A stretch of 64,000 nucleotides of DNA from Pseudothermotoga_B sp051235805 (GCF_051235805.1 NZ_JBPNXV010000001.1:1426001-1490000), one strand, 5' to 3'; numbered from the stretch's first letter, positions 8,199 to 18,018 are shown. The notes: a model not told the origin generated them from the letters alone. A program made the numbers and translations.

Positions 8199-8762
8199 AT
8201 GAAGGCTGTCCTGTTAGTAGCTGTGATTGCTGGACTGTTGATCTTGGCAGGTTGTCAACCCTTTCTTCCATCGGGTGCTACTAAAGAGAATTTGGCAAAA
8301 GACTTGTTAGAGTCCGTGATAGATATCCTGGGTGAGGAGCTTCCAGATCCAGACAGCAGTCCAACGGAGCTCTTGGAGTTGGTAAAAAGATTCATCTACA
8401 TTCCTGAGGGTGATGAAAATGACTCGGAAGTGATTGAAGGTGCTCTAGATATTGGTGGCCTTGTCTTAGTGTTAAATTTTTCTAAGCCAGCGACGGCTGT
8501 TGATTTTACAGTTCTTTCGGTTGTCGAACACGACGTGAAATCGATCCCTCCTTACATCATCAATGATCCGCCAGCATTTGTTGACAAGGTTTACAGGATA
8601 ATTGCCCAGCTACAAACAGAAGATTCAACGATAACGAGCATATCTTTGCCTATGATAACGATAGTCAACGAAACAAAGGCTTATTTCTTCACTGTATTCA
8701 TAGGTGGTACGGGATCTGCAACGGAGCTGCTTCACTATCCTAAGCTCCAGCCCATTTTCTGA
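8199..8762 (+). CDS. predicted lipoprotein of unknown function
   Basis: A 187-residue protein with a lipoprotein signal: MKAVLLVAVIAGLLILAGC, in which LAGC is the lipobox and the Cys is the lipidated residue. The mature part is acidic at its start and has no family motif I recognise. The ATG at 8199 was chosen because AGGGGGTGAT precedes it; the GTG at 8181 lies within or before that ribosome site. It is a monocistronic unit with its own promoter and terminator. It may be anchored in the envelope; nothing more can be said. Confidence 0.75.
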   Translation: MKAVLLVAVIAGLLILAGCQPFLPSGATKENLAKDLLESVIDILGEELPDPDSSPTELLELVKRFIYIPEGDENDSEVIEGALDIGGLVLVLNFSKPATAVDFTVLSVVEHDVKSIPPYIINDPPAFVDKVYRIIAQLQTEDSTITSISLPMITIVNETKAYFFTVFIGGTGSATELLHYPKLQPIF

Positions 8763-8767
8763 AGAGT

Positions 8768-8793
8768 GAGCCTCCCGAAAGGGAGGCTTTAAT
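8768..8793 (+). terminator. intrinsic terminator after the lipoprotein gene
   Basis: A perfect 8-bp stem AGCCTCCC/GGGAGGCT with a GAAA tetraloop is followed by TTTAATCTT, 6 bases after the stop. Confidence 0.8.
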
Positions 8794-8974
8794 CTTCAGT
8801 TTTCCAGCTTAGATTCAAATGAATACGAAAGTCATATGTTTCTTAGTAGGAAGTTCTGCACAACCAGTATACTTCAGAGATCTTTCATGACTTGGCATAA
8901 CCCCCTCAAAAGGGAAAAACGGTGTAGAAAAATAGACCGTGGGGTGGTAATATCTTCTGTAGGGGGTATGAACT

Positions 8975-9547
8975 GTGAAAAAGATCTTAGTGATTTCTTT
9001 AATGATCTTGTCCACGCTGTCTGTTGCAGAGATTCATTTTTGGTTTGATTCATCACTGGGTTTTTCTCTATACAGTGAACTTTACACTCCCGAGAACAAA
9101 CCCATAAGTGCTATGACAGATTACGGCATGCAGATTGGCTTTGATTATGGATTGCAAAGAGGCTTAAGAATGGGCGTGAGTTTTGCGTATTTGAATATGA
9201 GTATCAAGACAGACCTTGGTTCGGTGGATTCGAGTCTGCTCTGTGTTGGGATAGCTCCGAGTTTTGCATTTGATTTTCTTGACGTTGTTTGCAAGTTGAG
9301 CGGTGGTGTACAATATGTGCTCGTTGGCCCGACAGGTAGTCTTGCAGGATTTGGTATCTCAGGAACGAGCAACTTTCAAGGATGGATCTACACTGGAAAG
9401 TTAGATTTTCTCTGGCAGCTGAGCGAGCAGTTTTCGGTGGGAATGGGAATAAACGTCAGATTTCACGATCTGAGCATCTTGACACGAGATCTATCTCTTA
9501 GGTCTCTGAGTGTACCGATTTCTCTGAAGATCAATTACAGATTCTGA
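8975..9547 (+). CDS. small outer-membrane beta-barrel-like protein
   Basis: A 190-residue protein with a signal peptide (MKKILVISLMILSTLSVAEI, cleavage probably after SVA). The mature part alternates polar and aromatic or hydrophobic residues in short strands (SLGFSLYSELY, MGVSFAYLNMS, GMGINVRFHDLSI) and ends in aromatic Phe (LKINYRF), the pattern of an 8-stranded outer-membrane barrel. This would suit the Thermotogae outer sheath, but the family is not identified. The GTG start follows AGGGGG. A possible neighbour in function is the lipoprotein upstream, though a terminator separates them. Confidence 0.6.
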   Translation: MKKILVISLMILSTLSVAEIHFWFDSSLGFSLYSELYTPENKPISAMTDYGMQIGFDYGLQRGLRMGVSFAYLNMSIKTDLGSVDSSLLCVGIAPSFAFDFLDVVCKLSGGVQYVLVGPTGSLAGFGISGTSNFQGWIYTGKLDFLWQLSEQFSVGMGINVRFHDLSILTRDLSLRSLSVPISLKINYRF

Positions 9548-9623
9548 ATCGCTGGTTTGCTTCATCAATTCATGTTTTCTTTGCGAGATTGTACCTTGCC
9601 TTTGTTCAGCAAATCGATCTTTC

Positions 9624-10520
9624 TCATTCTTGAAGTTCTATCAACTCGAGCGCACCTCTATCTTGTGGTCGAGCTGTAAGTGTTCTTGCGTTGATTCCAT
9701 AACTTTTAAAAATCTCTTCCATCGCTTGTGCAACGGTTCGAGCAGATCTTGTGAAAGCTATGATTGTTGAACCACTGCCACTCAAAGCTACACCCAAAGC
9801 ACCGGCTTGCCTTGCACACTCTAAGATCTCGTAAAAACCTGGTACGAGCTTGCTTCGATACGGCTGATGAACTCTGTCTTGCATTCCGATTCTCAAAAGT
9901 TCGTATTGCTCTGTGAAAAGGGCTGTGACGAGAAAAGCAACGCTCGCAATATTTGTTTTTGCGTCTTCGAACGGTATCTTCTTTGGCAGAATCTTTCGAG
10001 CTTCTGAAGTCTTTACTTCAAAGTCTGGAATAGCAAGCACCACGTCGAGATCAGGAATCGGCAGCTTCACGCACCGAAGCTCTGGATGTTGGGTGCATAT
10101 GGTTACACCCCCAAAGAGCGCCGCTGCGACGTTGTCCGGATGACCTTCCAAAGCCACCGCCAATTTCAAGAGTTCCTCTGGGCTCAGTGGGAAACCAAGG
10201 CAGACATTCGCAGCCACCAAGCCAGCCACGATCGCCGCCGAACTGCTCCCAAGACCGCGTGCAAGTGGAATTTCGTTCTTCAAAGTGAATTTGACACCCT
10301 CGGGCTTCTTTTTAACTTTTTCGAATACCTTATAAAACGCACAATAGACCAAGTTGTCTTCATCCTTGGATATCTTGTCTTCACCTTCGCCGATGACTTC
10401 GATTTCCAATCTCTTCGATTCTTCGACACACACCTCGTTAAAGATGGAGAGCGCCATACCGATCGTATCGAACCCAGAACCAAGGTTGGCTGACGTTGCC
10501 GGCACACGGACCTTTATCAT
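9624..10520 (-). CDS. thrB: homoserine kinase
   Basis: A 298-residue GHMP kinase that phosphorylates homoserine before threonine synthase acts. The N-terminal MIKVRVPATSANLGSGFDTIG and the ATP loop PLARGLGSSSAAIVAGL near residue 87 are characteristic, and the C-terminal GVALSGSGSTIIAF is the third GHMP motif. The ATG overlaps the thrC stop by 4 bases, so it is the last gene of a hom-thrC-thrB operon. The gene converges on the barrel-like protein gene. Confidence 0.96.
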   Translation of the reverse strand: MIKVRVPATSANLGSGFDTIGMALSIFNEVCVEESKRLEIEVIGEGEDKISKDEDNLVYCAFYKVFEKVKKKPEGVKFTLKNEIPLARGLGSSSAAIVAGLVAANVCLGFPLSPEELLKLAVALEGHPDNVAAALFGGVTICTQHPELRCVKLPIPDLDVVLAIPDFEVKTSEARKILPKKIPFEDAKTNIASVAFLVTALFTEQYELLRIGMQDRVHQPYRSKLVPGFYEILECARQAGALGVALSGSGSTIIAFTRSARTVAQAMEEIFKSYGINARTLTARPQDRGALELIELQE

Positions 10521-11566
10521 TGGATCACCCTCAGAACTTCTTCGTAAGAAGGCTCAACCTCGATCGGCTCGTTTAAGGTGAACTTCAAGGCGTTGTCTGG
10601 ATCTTTCAAACCATGACCCGTCAAAACTGCGACAACGACGTCAGTTGGTTTGAAACCATTCTTTCGGTGGTATTTCAGCAAACCTGCCACACTCGCCGCA
10701 GATGCCGGTTCAGCCATGATGCCTTCTTTTTGGGCTATCAAACGGTACGCATCTATGATTTCATCGTCGCTCACACAGGAAATCTCGCCGTTGGATTCGT
10801 TGGCTGCTGCCACTGCCTGCTGCCAGCTCGCAGGATTTCCTATCCTAATCGCTGTGGCTATCGTTTCAGGATTTGGTATTGGTTCACCTTTGACTATTGC
10901 AGCTGCACCTTCGGCTTCAAAACCCATCATCTTTGGTAACTCTTTGATCTTCTTCAGTTCGAAATACTCTTTGAATCCCTTCCAATATGCTGTGATGTTG
11001 CCAGCATTTCCCACAGGTATGAAGAGATAGTCCGGTGATCTTTCGAGTGCATCGCAGACCTCAAAGGCAGCTGTTTTTTGTCCTTCTATTCTGTAAGGGT
11101 TGATCGAGTTCACGATCGCTATGGGAAAGTTCTTGCCTATCTCTCTAACGAGCTTTAAAGCTTCATCGAAGTTGCCCTTTATCGCTACGACCTTCGCACC
11201 GTAGAACAACGCCTGCGCCAGTTTTCCCAGAGCGATCTTGCCCTGTGGGATCAAAACGATGCACTTCAAGTTCGCTCGAGCCGCGTAGGCGGCGGCAGAT
11301 GCCGAGGTGTTACCCGTTGAAGCGCATATAACAGCTCGTGCCCCTTCTTCCAGCGCTTTGGCTACGGCAAACACCATACCACGGTCTTTGAAAGAACCTG
11401 TAGGGTTCGTGCCTTCGAACTTCAGATAGACCATCGCTCCAACGAGCTGTGAAATGTGTTTTGCATAGATCAAAGGTGTATTGCCTTCGTTGAGCGTCAG
11501 TATGGGTGTTTTTTCAGTGATCGGTAAGTATTCTTTATATGCTTTCAAAACACCTTCCCAGCGCAT
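10517..11566 (-). CDS. thrC: threonine synthase
   Basis: A 349-residue PLP enzyme that converts O-phosphohomoserine to threonine. The PLP lysine is Lys60 in GSFKDRGM. The phosphate-binding glycine loop lies in FIPVGNAGNITAYWKGF, and ASTGNTSASAAAYAARA is also typical. The length fits the shorter bacterial/archaeal class. The start codon shares one base with the hom stop (TGATG), giving tight coupling between hom and thrC. Confidence 0.96.
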   Translation of the reverse strand: MRWEGVLKAYKEYLPITEKTPILTLNEGNTPLIYAKHISQLVGAMVYLKFEGTNPTGSFKDRGMVFAVAKALEEGARAVICASTGNTSASAAAYAARANLKCIVLIPQGKIALGKLAQALFYGAKVVAIKGNFDEALKLVREIGKNFPIAIVNSINPYRIEGQKTAAFEVCDALERSPDYLFIPVGNAGNITAYWKGFKEYFELKKIKELPKMMGFEAEGAAAIVKGEPIPNPETIATAIRIGNPASWQQAVAAANESNGEISCVSDDEIIDAYRLIAQKEGIMAEPASAASVAGLLKYHRKNGFKPTDVVVAVLTGHGLKDPDNALKFTLNEPIEVEPSYEEVLRVIQ

Positions 11567-12858
11567 CAGAAATCCCCCTCGACTCGGATCACGTTTCCGA
11601 TCTGCCTTACGATTGGCAAAGTTTTGAGCAATGAGACTGTGTTTTGAAGATCTTTCTCTTTCGCTCGGTGCGTGATGATGACCACTTCGGCAAGCTCACC
11701 CAAGCGGCGCTTCTGTATCACAGACTCGATGCTGACAGAATTTCTACCAAAAGCACCCGCAACCGATGCCAAGACTCCGGGTTTATCATCCACGAGCAGT
11801 CTGATGTAGTACTTCGTCACGATCTCTTCAATGGATATCAAGGGTTCTTGCTTGTAACACGTGCAGCCGATCCTTCCTCTGTCTTTGTGCAGAAGGTTGT
11901 TGATTGCTTCGACGATGTTGCCAACCACCGCACTCGCTGTCGGCAGCTGTCCTGCACCTTTACCATAGAACATTAGCTCACCTGCGGCATTCGCTTCAAC
12001 AAAAATGGCGTTGAAAACGTCGTTCACCGCAGCCAGAGGATGAGAGGAGGGAATGATCGTCGGATGCACTCGAAGTTCTATGCCTTCTTCGTTTCGTTTG
12101 GCGATCGCCAGAAGCTTTATGACCCCTCCAAATTCGTGCGCGTATCTTATGTCGATCGGTGTGATCTTGCTTATTCCCTCAACGTAGACGTCTTTGAACA
12201 CGATCCGCGAGTTGAAGGCTATGGACGACAGAATAGCCAACTTCCTTGCGGCATCGTAACCTTCCACATCCGACGTTGGATCTGCTTCAGCGTAACCATT
12301 TTGCTGAGCCTCTTTCAGGGCATCTTGGTAATCCACTGAATGAAAAGACATCTTAGAGAGTATGTAGTTCGTCGTGCCGTTCACAATGCCGATGATTTCT
12401 CTTATCTCATCACCAGCCAAGCTTTCCTTCAAGACCTTCACGATGGGTATCGCACCGGCGACACTCGCTTCGAAGAAAAGATCTACTGTGAACTTTCTCT
12501 GAGTCTCAAACAACGCTCTGCCACACTCTGCGATCATATCTTTGTTGGCTGTGACGACACTCTTACCGTTCTTCATCGCTTCGATCACGTAATCAAACGC
12601 TGGTTTGATGCCACCCATCACTTCTACAACGATCGCTGTTTCGGGATCTTCAAGAATCTGGTGTGGATCGTCGGTGAAAAGATTCGAAATGTTCGAAAAC
12701 GTGGACCGATATTTCTGCACGTTTCTCACGAGAATTTTCTTTATTTCGATGTTCGCACCACAGCTCTTGGCGATCTTCTGCCTCTGGCTTTCCAAAACTT
12801 TGTGAACTCCCCTGCCGACGGTTCCAAAACCAAGAAGGGCTATTTTCACCGTATCCAT
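11566..12858 (-). CDS. hom: homoserine dehydrogenase with C-terminal ACT domain
   Basis: A 430-residue enzyme reducing aspartate semialdehyde to homoserine. The N-terminal Rossmann motif is ALLGFGTVGRGV; the central catalytic region includes GIVNGTTNYILSKM and EADPTSDVEGYDAARKLAIL. The C-terminal ACT domain (about 350-430, LLVDDKPGVLASVAGAFG) is the usual site of feedback by threonine. The ATG at 12858 follows GGGGGAAT; the longer open frame runs through the promoter and is not coding. No separate aspartate kinase is seen nearby. Confidence 0.96.
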   Translation of the reverse strand: MDTVKIALLGFGTVGRGVHKVLESQRQKIAKSCGANIEIKKILVRNVQKYRSTFSNISNLFTDDPHQILEDPETAIVVEVMGGIKPAFDYVIEAMKNGKSVVTANKDMIAECGRALFETQRKFTVDLFFEASVAGAIPIVKVLKESLAGDEIREIIGIVNGTTNYILSKMSFHSVDYQDALKEAQQNGYAEADPTSDVEGYDAARKLAILSSIAFNSRIVFKDVYVEGISKITPIDIRYAHEFGGVIKLLAIAKRNEEGIELRVHPTIIPSSHPLAAVNDVFNAIFVEANAAGELMFYGKGAGQLPTASAVVGNIVEAINNLLHKDRGRIGCTCYKQEPLISIEEIVTKYYIRLLVDDKPGVLASVAGAFGRNSVSIESVIQKRRLGELAEVVIITHRAKEKDLQNTVSLLKTLPIVRQIGNVIRVEGDF

Positions 12859-12901
12859 GCGGATTCCCCCACACATTTGTGCTGAGCTAAATTTTAAAAA
12901 C

Positions 12902-12929
12902 ATTATACCACGAGCAAACTCGCAGTCAA
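12902..12929 (-). promoter_or_regulatory. promoter of hom-thrC-thrB
   Basis: On the minus strand TTGACT and TATAAT are separated by 16 bases, with the start codon about 45 bases downstream. Its -35 lies 3 bases from the -35 of the divergent aminotransferase promoter. Confidence 0.75.
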
Positions 12930-12932
12930 TCC

Positions 12933-12961
12933 TTGACAGATACACACTTTTTGTATAGAAT
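12933..12961 (+). promoter_or_regulatory. promoter of the branched-chain aminotransferase gene
   Basis: A perfect TTGACA and TAGAAT are separated by 17 bases, about 35 bases before the ATG at 12996. Confidence 0.75.
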
Positions 12962-12995
12962 TTCAGCAATTACTCTCGCATGTGGAGGTGCAGAA

Positions 12996-13877
12996 ATGTC
13001 TCTGGTCGCCTATCTGGATGGACAATTCCTCAAAAAGGAAGAGGCGCGCATTTCGGTCTTCGACAGGGGCGTTCTTTACGGTGATGGTGTCTTCGAAGGT
13101 ATTAGGGCTTACAATAATCGCGTCTTCAAATTGGAGCAGCACATCGACAGATTGTACGAATCGGCAAAGGCGATTCTGCTGAAGATTCCCATCGACAAGA
13201 AAGAGATGGCGCAGATCGTCCTTGAGACATTGAGGAGAAACAACCTAAGAGAAGCCTACATCCGATTAGTGGTCACGAGAGGAGAAGGAACCGATCTGAG
13301 TTTGGATCCAAGAAAGTGCCCAAAACCTACGATCTTTTGTATAGCTGCTCCACTCGCTCTGTTTCCCAGTTCGCTCTATGAAGATGGCATCGAAGCTGTC
13401 ACTGCATCTACGAGGCGCAACTTGAACGAAGCCACCAGCCCGAGGATCAAGTCTTTGAACTATCTCAACAACGTGCTGGCGAAGATAGAAGCAAACCTGT
13501 GCAATGTTCCAGAGGCGATCATGCTCAGTCAAGACGGTTATGTGACTGAGGCTACTGGGGAAAACATCTTTATCGTCAAGAAGAACAGATTGATCACTCC
13601 ACCTGCCCACATAGGTATCTTGGAAGGCATTACACGCAACACCGTGATGGATCTGGCAAGAGAAGAAAACATCGTTGTGCAAGAAAGCCTGTTCACACAG
13701 TTTGATCTTTACAACGCAGACGAATGCTTCTTGACAGGCACCGCGGCGGAGATAATGCCTGTTGTTAAGGTGGATGGAAGGATCATAAACGACGGCAAGC
13801 CAGGTCCAACAACAAAGATATTGATGAAGAAGTTCAAACAGTATGTACTCACAGATGGACCGTTCATATTCGAATAG
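12996..13877 (+). CDS. ilvE: branched-chain amino acid aminotransferase
   Basis: A 293-residue class IV PLP aminotransferase transferring amino groups between glutamate and branched-chain 2-oxo acids. The PLP lysine is Lys152 in SPRIKSLNYL. Other class IV markers are DRGVLYGDGVFEGIRAY near residue 23 and EATGENIFIV near 190. The ATG at 12996 lies behind GGAGGTG; the upstream in-frame extension lies inside the promoter. It is divergent from hom and shares its control region. A D-alanine aminotransferase or ADC-lyase function is less likely given the motif set. Confidence 0.9.
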   Translation: MSLVAYLDGQFLKKEEARISVFDRGVLYGDGVFEGIRAYNNRVFKLEQHIDRLYESAKAILLKIPIDKKEMAQIVLETLRRNNLREAYIRLVVTRGEGTDLSLDPRKCPKPTIFCIAAPLALFPSSLYEDGIEAVTASTRRNLNEATSPRIKSLNYLNNVLAKIEANLCNVPEAIMLSQDGYVTEATGENIFIVKKNRLITPPAHIGILEGITRNTVMDLAREENIVVQESLFTQFDLYNADECFLTGTAAEIMPVVKVDGRIINDGKPGPTTKILMKKFKQYVLTDGPFIFE

Positions 13878-14116
13878 TACTGAAAGACACACCGCAAGCT
13901 TTTTTGTTTGGAAAAATGGTATGAGCAATTCATCTTTGGTGATACAAAGACATTGTACAAGAAGGTATTGAACACACAGCGTCGAGATTTTCAGTGGGAA
14001 GATACTAATCTTGAAAAATGCTCGTATCTTCTGCTTTCAAATTGCCATGATGTTTTGACAACTGTTGATTTTTGTCGATTTCACTCGATAAACTCGTACG
14101 GTTTTATCGAATGAAA

Positions 14117-14146
14117 TTGACAAATTCGAACGTCGTGGGGTAAAAT
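14117..14146 (+). promoter_or_regulatory. promoter of the DUF4143 ATPase gene
   Basis: TTGACA and TAAAAT are 18 bases apart, leaving a very short leader before GTGGGGGAAT and the ATG at 14165. The rest of the 287-base gap after ilvE shows no supported gene. Confidence 0.6.
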
Positions 14147-14164
14147 CACTGTGGGGGAATCTGG

Positions 14165-15559
14165 ATGCGAAGTGACGAGCTGTATTTGATGAATCCCTGG
14201 TGGCGAGATCCAAAGGCGATCTTTTCAGATCGTCACATTGTGTCGTTCGAAAAGGGCATCTTTCGCTATTATCCGGAGAAGTTGTTTCGTGAGATAGCCT
14301 CGAACAACCTCGGTATCTACGTGCTGAGAGGTCCCCGACAGGTTGGAAAAACCACCTTTTTGAAGCTCTACATGAGACAGCTCATCGAGAACGGTGTTGA
14401 TCCGTCGAGGATCTTCTTCCTCACGTGCGATGGCATCAAAGACAGATTCGAGCTCATAGAAACGATAAAGGCGTATTTTCAGATTTTCAGCACGAGTCCT
14501 GGACAGATCAGATATCTCTTCATCGATGAGGTGACAGCGATCGAAGACTGGCAGTCGTCGATCAAATATCTTACGGATATCGGGCTGTTGGACAACTGCT
14601 TGATCATCCTCACTGGTTCGTCGTCGTACGACTTGAAGAAATCGAGTGAGAGACTCCCAGGTAGAAGAGGGTTGGGAAAAAATTTGGTCTACATGCCGAT
14701 CACCTTCAGAGAATTTCTTAGAAGCTTGAAAGTGGACGTCGAAGCCAAGTCTTTGCTGGAGATACTGTCTCTAGCAGAAGAAGAGTTGAAGACGTATCTG
14801 TCGAGATATGCGTTCGTCAAGGAGTACTTCTCGAAGTATCTGCAAACGGGCGGCTTTCCGAAGGTCATAGACGACTTCTTTAAAGAGGGCAGGATCAGTG
14901 AAAGTACCAAGAGCGTGTACCGAGATTTCGTGCTCGGAGACGCCGAGAAGTACTTGAAGTCCCGCACGAGAGTGCTCGAGATACTCAGAAAACTTCCAGA
15001 CATCGTGGGACAAAGGTTCTCTTGGAATTCGTTGGTTGACATCTTCTCTGGTCGTATAGACAGCGTCGATACCGTTCAGAAGTACTTTGAGTACCTTGGA
15101 TACAGCTTCATCGTCGCCAATGTCTTCTTTGTCGACGTGTCGGAAAAAGTTCTCAGAGTGAAAAAGCAGAAAAAGGTCTATCCGAGTGACAGAATAGTCG
15201 CCGAGATCGTAACTGAGATCAGCAACAGAGAGATCCCCCTTCCCCACTTGATAGAGATGTTCACGCTCAGACACATTCTGAGAGACAGCGATTTGTCCCA
15301 AGAAGGTCTGAACCTTTATAACGGACCTTACTATTGGTACTCGGAGCGCGGCAACGAGGTTGACTTCGTCTGCGAATGCAACGGCGAGCTGGTACCGATC
15401 GAAGTGAAGTACCAAAGCAGAATAACTCGGTCCGATTATCTGGGCATGAGGAAGGTCTTCAACAAAGGCTTGATAGTCACTCAAGAAACACTCTTCAAGG
15501 ATGAAACCATCGTGGCTGTTCCCGCTTGGTTGCTCTTCGCACTGCTCGAACGAGAATGA
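14165..15559 (+). CDS. AAA+ ATPase with C-terminal DUF4143 domain
   Basis: A 464-residue protein. The N-terminal AAA domain has a Walker A at 56-64 (GPRQVGKTT), a Walker B near 118 (YLFIDEV) and a sensor-like ILTGSSS. The C-terminal DUF4143 part ends in a restriction-nuclease-like motif GNEVDFVCECNGELVPIEVKYQ. The family is common in archaea and thermophiles, and its role is unknown. The gene stands alone with its own promoter, converging on the HD-GYP gene. No toxin-antitoxin or defence partners are adjacent. Confidence 0.85.
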   Translation: MRSDELYLMNPWWRDPKAIFSDRHIVSFEKGIFRYYPEKLFREIASNNLGIYVLRGPRQVGKTTFLKLYMRQLIENGVDPSRIFFLTCDGIKDRFELIETIKAYFQIFSTSPGQIRYLFIDEVTAIEDWQSSIKYLTDIGLLDNCLIILTGSSSYDLKKSSERLPGRRGLGKNLVYMPITFREFLRSLKVDVEAKSLLEILSLAEEELKTYLSRYAFVKEYFSKYLQTGGFPKVIDDFFKEGRISESTKSVYRDFVLGDAEKYLKSRTRVLEILRKLPDIVGQRFSWNSLVDIFSGRIDSVDTVQKYFEYLGYSFIVANVFFVDVSEKVLRVKKQKKVYPSDRIVAEIVTEISNREIPLPHLIEMFTLRHILRDSDLSQEGLNLYNGPYYWYSERGNEVDFVCECNGELVPIEVKYQSRITRSDYLGMRKVFNKGLIVTQETLFKDETIVAVPAWLLFALLERE

Positions 15560-15618
15560 GAGACTCCAAAGAATGACCTCGTCGCGCGCGGTTGTTTTTC
15601 TGTGAAAAGGATCGTGCT

Positions 15619-18018
15619 TTAGGTTTCTTCGATTACCTTCAAGAACACTTCGACGACCTTGGGATCGAACTGCTTTCCACTTTCCTTCCTTATGTACTCG
15701 ATGGCCGCTTCTTTGCTCCAAGCCTTTCGATAGGGTCTATCGCTGGTGAGCGCATCGTAGACGTCAACGACCGCGAAGATCCTCGCAGAAAGCGGTATCT
15801 CTTCGCCTTTCAATCCTCTTGGATATCCTGTACCATTGAATCTTTCGTGATGACAATACGGTATCTCGAGAGCCGGTCTCAAGTAATCTATCTTTGACAA
15901 CATTTCGTGTGCATAAACGGGATGCTTTTTCATTATCTCCCATTCTTCGTCGGTCAGCTTTCCTGGCTTCAGTAATATGTGGTCTGGTATAGCCATCTTG
16001 CCTATATCGTGCAGCAGTGCTCCACGCTTTATATGCACAATTTTCTCATCTTGTAGTCTCATTTCTTTTGCCAACCTCAAAGTCAATTCGCTAACTCTTT
16101 CGGTGTGCCCTTCTGTTTCCTTGTCCCTCATATCGAGTGCATACACCCATCCTTCAATCGTCGTCTCGTACGCTTGAAGAAGTTCCAAGTTAGTCTCACG
16201 GATTTTCTCAAATAATTTTGCGTTTTCTATCGCAATGGCTGCCTGTTGAGAAAGTATCTGCAAGTATTCAAACCATTCGGGATCATCTTGCAAAATCGAG
16301 CGGTTGAATATTTCAAGAACTCCAAGCAGTTGCTCTTTTGCTATCAGAGGAACTCCAATGTAATATCTAAAATCTTCCTGCACTATGAGCCTTCCCAATG
16401 GAGAGTTCTGCAACCTCTCCTGTATAGTTCTTAGCTCCTCTTTTCTCAGTATGGAAGCTCGTAACGCTACCTCACCCGCTAAGGCTTCACCGAGTTTCAA
16501 AGTAAACCCGACAGCTGGTGGAGCATGAAACCCCTTTGAGGCAATCAGTTCGAGTTTCAATGTATGCGGATTGAACAAGAAAATCTCTGAAGCGTCTGCT
16601 CTGAGCTCGCTGATAACTTGATCCAACACCACAGAGAGCGTCACATTCAAATCAGAGCTTGTACTGATCGCTCTGTCTATTCTGTGTAGTGCTTCCATTC
16701 TGGAGAATCTTCTTTGCAACTGCTCAAAGAGTTTGACATTTTCCAACGACGCCGCAGCAACGTGTGCAAGTGTTTGGAACTGATCCATCTTCTGAGAACT
16801 GAAAAAATCATCTTCATCACTGTAGAGAACCAAAGTGCCAAGCACTCCTTCTGGGGTCATCAGTGGGAAAGCTCCAATCCTTTTGAAGCCAAAGAAAGCT
16901 CCCTTTTCTCGCCAAGTTTCGAGAGTCTCATCTCTGAACTCGCTGAAAATATCCTCCACAACTTGACTCTTTCGTGTCTTTATCGATCTACCTGCCGCAG
17001 TATTTGCATATGGGCTATCGTCCCAACGGACCTTCATGTTTTCAAGATACGGATGATCTTTTGGAAAATGCCCAACTATTCTCACACTTCTGTCTGCCGC
17101 TGCATAACCAACCCACGCGAGAGACGCTCCGAGTTCTTCAACACATATTCTTGAAAGCCTTTGAGCTCTCTTCTCTGTATCGAATTCTTCTGTTATCAAT
17201 TCTTCTGCTGCTAAATACAACACTTTTGCAATTCTCAGCTGTTCTTCAAGCTGCCATTTTGTTTGCTTCAGTTCTGTGATGTCCTGCCCACTGCTCAACA
17301 AGCTAACTGAATTATTCGCATCATCTCGAAGTACTGTGTTGTGCCAGAGAATGAGTCTTTCTTCGCCGCCCTTAGTCATTATGGGATTTTCGTGATAATC
17401 ACAGAATTGTTGTTTGTTAACTGTCAGCCTGTTCAAGTAATCTTTCAATTCCTTAGCTGTTTCTTTCGGAACAAAGTTCTCACACCAATCTTTACCCAAA
17501 ATCTGTTGCTGTGGGTATCCAAGTAACTGGCAGCCTTTTGTGTTGATGAAGTTCACTCTTCCCTCGCTGTCAAGCACAACAACAGCAATTTGTACCGAGT
17601 CAAAATAGACTTTCAGTAGCTCTGAGAGTTTTCTGTATTTCTCTTCGCCCTGTTCAAGAAGTATCTTTTGACCTTGTACATATCTAAAGACTGAGCCCAA
17701 GCTCAAACCAACGATTGAATAGCCAATCACACTGATGAGAAATTCATGAAAGGATAGAACGTAGGAATATCCAACGAAAAACACAAAGAAACTTGCAGCC
17801 GATAAGATGATTCCGCCAATCAATTTCCAAGCAGCCGCACCGTGGACTATTGGCAAAAGCAGTAGTACACCAGCTATAAGAACATAAAGATTTGTCTTAA
17901 GTTCCAGCAACAATACCACACCATGGAACGCTGTAAGCAAAAAGATCGTTATCGTCGCCTTTGAAATCACTTTCTTTGGAACGTTCAAAGCTTTACTTCC
18001 TTTCAACAGCACTACCAT
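15619..18018 (-). CDS. membrane-bound PAS/GAF sensor with HD-GYP phosphodiesterase domain
   Basis: About 799 residues. Five or six N-terminal membrane helices (to about residue 115) are followed by a PAS domain with PAC (about 130-260), two GAF domains (about 275-440 and 450-610) and an HD-GYP domain at the C-terminus with HDIGKMAIPDH and HHERFNGTGYPRGL. HD-GYP domains hydrolyse cyclic-di-GMP or related dinucleotides. The metal-binding HD and the GYP motif are intact, so it should be active. The ATG at 18018 precedes the first membrane helix; a TTG at 18051 is an alternative, and neither has a clear ribosome site. Confidence 0.9.
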   Translation of the reverse strand: MVVLLKGSKALNVPKKVISKATITIFLLTAFHGVVLLLELKTNLYVLIAGVLLLLPIVHGAAAWKLIGGIILSAASFFVFFVGYSYVLSFHEFLISVIGYSIVGLSLGSVFRYVQGQKILLEQGEEKYRKLSELLKVYFDSVQIAVVVLDSEGRVNFINTKGCQLLGYPQQQILGKDWCENFVPKETAKELKDYLNRLTVNKQQFCDYHENPIMTKGGEERLILWHNTVLRDDANNSVSLLSSGQDITELKQTKWQLEEQLRIAKVLYLAAEELITEEFDTEKRAQRLSRICVEELGASLAWVGYAAADRSVRIVGHFPKDHPYLENMKVRWDDSPYANTAAGRSIKTRKSQVVEDIFSEFRDETLETWREKGAFFGFKRIGAFPLMTPEGVLGTLVLYSDEDDFFSSQKMDQFQTLAHVAAASLENVKLFEQLQRRFSRMEALHRIDRAISTSSDLNVTLSVVLDQVISELRADASEIFLFNPHTLKLELIASKGFHAPPAVGFTLKLGEALAGEVALRASILRKEELRTIQERLQNSPLGRLIVQEDFRYYIGVPLIAKEQLLGVLEIFNRSILQDDPEWFEYLQILSQQAAIAIENAKLFEKIRETNLELLQAYETTIEGWVYALDMRDKETEGHTERVSELTLRLAKEMRLQDEKIVHIKRGALLHDIGKMAIPDHILLKPGKLTDEEWEIMKKHPVYAHEMLSKIDYLRPALEIPYCHHERFNGTGYPRGLKGEEIPLSARIFAVVDVYDALTSDRPYRKAWSKEAAIEYIRKESGKQFDPKVVEVFLKVIEET

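Noticed and set aside
13908..14114. A 68-codon frame between ilvE and the DUF4143 ATPase gene
   Set aside because: It has a low-complexity composition, no ribosome site, and ends at the promoter of the next gene.
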